A stretch of DNA of 64,000 bases from Candidatus Edwardsbacteria bacterium RifOxyA12_full_54_48 (GTDB lineage: Bacteria; Edwardsbacteria; AC1; EtOH8), in the NCBI GenBank assembly GCA_001777915.1, contig MFFN01000004.1:413632-477631 (forward strand). The letters run 5' to 3'. Under the pieces are notes generated by a model. It saw only the letters and a list, made by a program, of their open reading frames with translations. It was not told the DNA's origin and made no database searches. Position numbers and translations under genes: made by a program. Positions 60,781-64,000 of this stretch are shown here, one piece after another; the stretch's first letter is position 1, and every line of letters starts with the position of its first letter.

Positions 60781-61821
60781 ATGATAGACCTTAAACTGAT
60801 AGCAGAGATCACCAACGCTTTCGGGGTCAGCGGCTGCGAAGGCGAGATCCGCAACATCGTCCGCCAGCACATCACCAAGAACGTGGATGACATCCGGGTG
60901 GACGCCCTGGGAAACCTGATAGCCTACAAAAAAGCCAAGGGGGCAAAATCAGTCCCAAAGAGAACCAAGGTGATGCTGGCCGCCCACATGGACGAGGTGG
61001 GATTGATGGTCACATCCATCGATAAATCGGGTTTTCTGCAGTTCGACAAGGTGGGGGGGATTGACAATCGGGTGCTGCTGGCCAAGAAGGTGCTGGTGGG
61101 AAAGGACCAGATCCCCGGGGTGATCGGCTCCAAGGCTATCCATCTCATTGCTCGTAAAGGAGAACTTAAAAAAGTTTCTCCTTACAGCGATCTCTCCATA
61201 GACATCGGGGCCAGCAGCCAAGAGGACGCCCAGAAGTTCGTCTCCCCGGGCGATTATGTGATGTTCAACACCAGGTTCGAGGACTGGGGAAGGACCCTCA
61301 AGGCCAAGGCCTTTGACGATCGGATCGGCTGTTACCTGATAATCGAACTGCTGAAAGGTAAATACCCCTTTGACATCTACGCCGCCTTTACCACCCAGGA
61401 GGAGGTCGGCTTGCGGGGCGGCCGGGTGGCGGCCTATAAGGACGAGCCGGACATGGCCTTCATCCTGGAGGGCACCGGGGCCGGGGACATGCCCCAGCCC
61501 AAGGAGCGGGACGAAAGCCTGGTGCCGGGACTGGGCCTGGGGCCGGTGATCACAATCATGGACCGCTCGGTGTTCTGCGACCAGGGCTTGGTGAAACTGC
61601 TGACCGACACCGCCCGGGCCAATCGGATCCCCCATCAGATCAAACGGCCCGGAATAGGCGGCACCGATGCCGGACGGATCCACCTGAGCAAGGGCGGCGT
61701 CCCCTCGGTGGTGCTGGCCATCCCCTCGCGCTACATCCACTCGCCGGTGTGCCTGTCCAGCAAAAAGGACATCCAGAACGCCCTGCGGCTGATGCAGCTG
61801 GCCCTGAAGAGGGTCAAATAA
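60781..61821 (+). CDS. M42-family aminopeptidase, paralogue 2
   Basis: 346 aa from ATG 60781 (the longer open frame overlaps the 60350 ORF). Motifs: AAHMDEVGLMV, FDDRIGCYLIIEL, TTQEEVGLRGG, then FILEGTGAGD where Glu replaces the Asp metal ligand of paralogues 1 and 3, and RYIHSPVCLSS. The Glu/Asp exchange is a known subtype difference within M42, often linked to substrate class, so the enzyme is probably active. It lies head-to-tail with paralogue 1 and is convergent with the CheY-like gene. Confidence 0.9.
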   Translation: MIDLKLIAEITNAFGVSGCEGEIRNIVRQHITKNVDDIRVDALGNLIAYKKAKGAKSVPKRTKVMLAAHMDEVGLMVTSIDKSGFLQFDKVGGIDNRVLLAKKVLVGKDQIPGVIGSKAIHLIARKGELKKVSPYSDLSIDIGASSQEDAQKFVSPGDYVMFNTRFEDWGRTLKAKAFDDRIGCYLIIELLKGKYPFDIYAAFTTQEEVGLRGGRVAAYKDEPDMAFILEGTGAGDMPQPKERDESLVPGLGLGPVITIMDRSVFCDQGLVKLLTDTARANRIPHQIKRPGIGGTDAGRIHLSKGGVPSVVLAIPSRYIHSPVCLSSKKDIQNALRLMQLALKRVK

Positions 61822-61841
61822 AAAAAGAGAGCCGGGGGCTC
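61820..61841 (-). terminator. Terminator for the CheY-like gene
   Basis: On the minus strand: GAGCC CCC GGCTC then TC and a seven-base U-rich run (plus-strand A run at 61820-61826), positioned just 3' of the response regulator and over the 3' end of M42 paralogue 2. Confidence 0.7.
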
Positions 61842-61879
61842 CCATTAAAGATCGTCGTTTATTGAATATCGGCGGCTGT

Positions 61880-62236
61880 TCATACCGCCGCAGCTATCTG
61901 CTCCAGAAGTTTTAGGGTGTCGAAAGGCTTGGAGACCACGTCTATCACGTTGAACTTTCCGGCCCGGGCCCGCAGCTCGGGGCTGCCGAAGGCGGTGATG
62001 ATGATCACCGGAAGCTCCGGCCAGCGGTGACGGACCTCGCACAGCACCTCGATGCCGTCCATGCCGGGCAGCATGTAGTCCAGCAGCAGCAGGTCGGCCG
62101 CTTTTTTGCCCATCTGCTCCAAGCCGCCCGGGCCGTCGTAGGCCACCATGGCCTCGTACCCCTCGGACTCCAGCAGGGTGGTCATCATCTCCCCCACTGC
62201 CGGCTCGTCGTCGATGATCATTATTTTCTTGTTCAT
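61880..62236 (-). CDS. Single-domain response regulator (CheY-like)
   Basis: 118 aa receiver only. Acidic pair IIDDEP, phospho-acceptor LLLLDYMLPGMDG (Asp52), Thr in IIITAFG and Lys in VVSKPFD. No output domain, so it acts by protein-protein contact or phosphorelay. No histidine kinase in the window. A consensus-like promoter precedes it (62289-62318). Confidence 0.9.
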   Translation of the reverse strand: MNKKIMIIDDEPAVGEMMTTLLESEGYEAMVAYDGPGGLEQMGKKAADLLLLDYMLPGMDGIEVLCEVRHRWPELPVIIITAFGSPELRARAGKFNVIDVVSKPFDTLKLLEQIAAAV

Positions 62237-62288
62237 CCGCTCTCCAGAAATGATACTGTCGGGGCTGCCGCCCCTTAACTGACCAATC

Positions 62289-62318
62289 AGTATATAACAA
62301 TTTTTTTTACAAAGTCAA
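62289..62318 (-). promoter_or_regulatory. Promoter for the CheY-like gene
   Basis: Minus strand: TTGACT (62318-62313), 18 bp containing an A8 tract, TATACT (62294-62289), 53 bases before ATG 62236. Confidence 0.65.
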
Positions 62319-62490
62319 GCTTTTTCTGATCCGGCCAATACCCGCCGGGAACTTCTGCCGGATGATGTTGCGCCCCAAGCCCAGGATTTTATCATTGACA
62401 GAGGGGACAAAAAGCCATAATATTAACCGTTGCCCCTCGGTTTAACAGCTATTTATAAAAAAAAGACAACCCTTTATAAGGAAATATTTA

Positions 62491-63495
62491 ATGAAAGACA
62501 TCATCAAAAGACTCACCGAGACCTACGGCCCGTCCGGCAGCGAAAGGCAGATCCGGGAGCAGATCAAAAAAGAGATCCGGGGGCTGGCCGACCAGGTCAG
62601 CACCGATGTGCTGGGCAACCTGATAGCGATCAAGAAGGGCAAGGGCTCCCGGGTGATGGTGGCGGCCCATATGGACGAGATCGGGTTCATCGTTACCCAT
62701 ATAGACAAGAACGGCTTCCTGCGCTTCTCCAACATCGGCGGGATCTACCCCTATAATATCATCGCCCAGCGGGTGATATTCGAGAACGGCCTTATCGGCA
62801 CCATCAACGAGGAGCGTTCGGAGAAACCGGCCGATCCCCGGCGGCTGGACCGGATGTATATCGACATCGGCGTCAAGGATCATAAACAGGCCTCTGCCAG
62901 GGTATCGGTGGGCGACGTGGCCGGGTTTCACCGGAGCTGCGAATTCCTGGGCGACCGGGTCGTCGCCAAATCAATGGATGACCGGATCGGCTGCGCCATC
63001 ATGATCGAGGCCATGAAACAGCTTAAGAAAAGCCCCAACCAGATATATTTCGTTTTCACCACCCAGGAGGAGGTGGGGCTGCGGGGGGCCACCACCGCCG
63101 CTTTCGGGGTGGCCCCGGACCTGGGGATAGCGGTGGATATCACCGGAGCCTTCGATACTCCCGAGGAGAAGCCCAAGCTGCCTTCGGTGCTGGGAAAGGG
63201 GACCGCCATCAAGATCAAGGATGCCGGGATGCTGGCCCATCCGGGGGTGAAAAAACTGCTGGTGGATACCGCCCGGGCCGGCCGGATCCCCTACCAGTTT
63301 GACATCCTGGAGGGCGGGACCACCGACGGATCGGTGATCAACAAGACCAAGTCCGGCATTCCCACCGGGGTGCTGTCAGTACCCACCAGGTATGCCCACT
63401 CGGCCTCGGAGATGGTGGATATGATTGACGTTAAAGCCACGGTGGACCTGCTGGTCAAAGTGCTCTCATCGAACCTCAGGGCCAAGGGATTCTAA
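62491..63495 (+). CDS. M42-family aminopeptidase, paralogue 3
   Basis: 334 aa. Motifs: AAHMDEIGFIVTH, MDDRIGCAIMIEAM, TTQEEVGLRGATTAAF, IAVDITGAFD (Asp ligand), TRYAHSASEMVDMID. It is the shortest of the three copies and closest to the YsdC/FrvX type. AAGGAAAT lies before ATG. Separated from paralogue 2 by the opposing CheY-like gene, so it has its own transcription unit. Confidence 0.9.
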   Translation: MKDIIKRLTETYGPSGSERQIREQIKKEIRGLADQVSTDVLGNLIAIKKGKGSRVMVAAHMDEIGFIVTHIDKNGFLRFSNIGGIYPYNIIAQRVIFENGLIGTINEERSEKPADPRRLDRMYIDIGVKDHKQASARVSVGDVAGFHRSCEFLGDRVVAKSMDDRIGCAIMIEAMKQLKKSPNQIYFVFTTQEEVGLRGATTAAFGVAPDLGIAVDITGAFDTPEEKPKLPSVLGKGTAIKIKDAGMLAHPGVKKLLVDTARAGRIPYQFDILEGGTTDGSVINKTKSGIPTGVLSVPTRYAHSASEMVDMIDVKATVDLLVKVLSSNLRAKGF

Positions 63496-63534
63496 TCCCA
63501 AATTTTTTAATTCCAAGGTTGATATTGTATAAAA

Positions 63535-64000
63535 ATGAAGAAACGGGAACGGTACATATCGTTGATCATTGCGCCGCATCATAAGGCCCAGCCCTGGCAG
63601 ATGGATATCTCTTACACTAATCTGAAGCGCATCGCTGTTCTGCTGTCGGTGTTGTTGCTGGTGGCGGTATTTTTCGTCTTCAATTACGGCCATATTTTCT
63701 GGCGAGCCAGCCAGTACGAGATCATGAAAAAAAGGACCCGGGAGGTGGAGGAAAAATTCAGCGAGATCCAGGCCCTGAAAAGTGAGCTCTCCTCCCTAAA
63801 AAGGACCGAAGCAAAGTTACAGCACATGCTGGGCATCTCCCAGCAGCCGGTCCTGCTTTCCCTGGACGACATTACCCGGAATACCTCTTTAAATGCCTCG
63901 GTTTCCGGAGACCCGGCTCTTTTGAGCAACTCCGAAGATACGTTATCGGTGAGCCTCGAACGTTCGACCCCCAGCATCATGCCGGTCAAGGGATGGGTCT
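63535..64000 (+). CDS. M23-type (LytM) peptidase, 5' part only
   Basis: Open from ATG 63535 to the window edge (155 codons). N-terminus MKKRERYISLIIAPHHKAQP, a transmembrane helix (IAVLLSVLLLVAVFFVFNYG), a coiled coil (REVEEKFSEIQALKSELSSL), and finally SIMPVKGWV, the element that directly precedes the LytM/M23 catalytic domain in this family ('PV-GWI-S-FG'). The catalytic residues lie outside. Predicted to be an inner-membrane-anchored murein endopeptidase or its regulator. Weak ribosome-binding site. Confidence 0.75.
   Translation, partial: MKKRERYISLIIAPHHKAQPWQMDISYTNLKRIAVLLSVLLLVAVFFVFNYGHIFWRASQYEIMKKRTREVEEKFSEIQALKSELSSLKRTEAKLQHMLGISQQPVLLSLDDITRNTSLNASVSGDPALLSNSEDTLSVSLERSTPSIMPVKGWV

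Noticed and set aside
61441-61500. Loss of a metal ligand in M42 paralogue 2 (Asp to Glu)
   Set aside because: Glu at this position is a recognised variant within active M42 enzymes, so it is a subtype difference rather than a defect.
1-64000. CRISPR arrays, tRNA/rRNA genes, insertion sequences
   Set aside because: No regularly spaced direct repeats, no cloverleaf or rRNA-like sequence and no transposase or integrase ORF were seen on reading both strands.

Overview
The window is about 55-60 % GC, with a few clearly AT-richer genes. It looks like chromosomal DNA of a Gram-negative bacterium from the FCB side of the tree, probably an uncultured candidate phylum of the Edwardsbacteria / TA06 / WOR-3 kind. 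This is inference: many proteins have Sec signals plus PNPF/PNPY...GVYIYR C-terminal sorting domains of the type IX/FlgD-like kind, there are several outer-membrane beta-barrels and a DUF5916 protein, and the mnmG-rsmG-parA-parB core is dispersed by lineage-specific insertions. No rRNA or tRNA is present to fix the taxonomy.

Layout. 1-3.07 kb: the 3' end of an AlaX-like editing protein, a zinc-ribbon membrane protein, a TPR protein with an ill-defined 5' end, a small lipoprotein and two clusters of palindromic (REP-like) repeats. 3.07-4.3 kb: a radical SAM protein on the minus strand. 4.4-15.7 kb: a secretome block with an AT-rich exoprotein and then three tandem paralogous secreted proteins of about 1000 aa. 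15.8-17.75 kb: tyrS-rluB. 17.8-33.2 kb: a run of consecutive minus-strand genes (ankyrin-MBL exoprotein, tldE/tldD, DUF5916 barrel, retropepsin-like, S41 peptidase, MarR-GNAT fusion, a frameshifted DUF4846 gene, ilvE, LiaF-like, orphan MshEN-like domain, outer-membrane barrel, repeat protein). Two perfect parS sites lie inside this run at 31.15-31.24 kb. 33.4-37.4 kb: mnmG and an OmpA-FecR-barrel protein on the plus strand. 37.4-42.5 kb: minus-strand DUF4349-like gene, two EamA transporters, and a VWA / ChlI-like AAA+ / Dabb cluster. 42.8-49.8 kb: rsmG, a barrel-HAD pair, two PorT-like barrels, then parA, two accessory genes, parB and an adenosine-specific-kinase family gene. 49.8-58.2 kb: subtilisin-like exoprotease, acyl-AMP ligase-ACP-acyltransferase fusion, an AT-rich membrane protein, Ca2+-type P-ATPase, a short promoter-driven ORF and a GNAT gene. 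58.3-64 kb: flavodoxin-ferredoxin protein, three M42 aminopeptidase paralogues with a CheY-like regulator between them, and the 5' end of an M23-type peptidase.

How it fits together. parA, parB, rsmG, mnmG and perfect parS sites within about 18 kb mark an origin-proximal chromosome segregation region. The switch from an all-minus run to plus-strand mnmG at about 33.2-33.4 kb is compatible with a nearby origin, although I see no DnaA-box cluster. Around this core sits envelope and secretion biology.

The most unusual signals are: (i) an A9 tract with an in-register A_AAA_AAC heptamer at the end of the ChlI-like gene, where a -1 shift would fuse it to the following VWA ORF, which has no ATG of its own; (ii) the tandem triplication of secreted giants with a swapped C-terminal sorting domain in the third copy; (iii) a G9 tract that breaks a DUF4846 gene; (iv) a secreted ankyrin/metallo-beta-lactamase fusion; and (v) two non-Par genes wedged between parA and parB.
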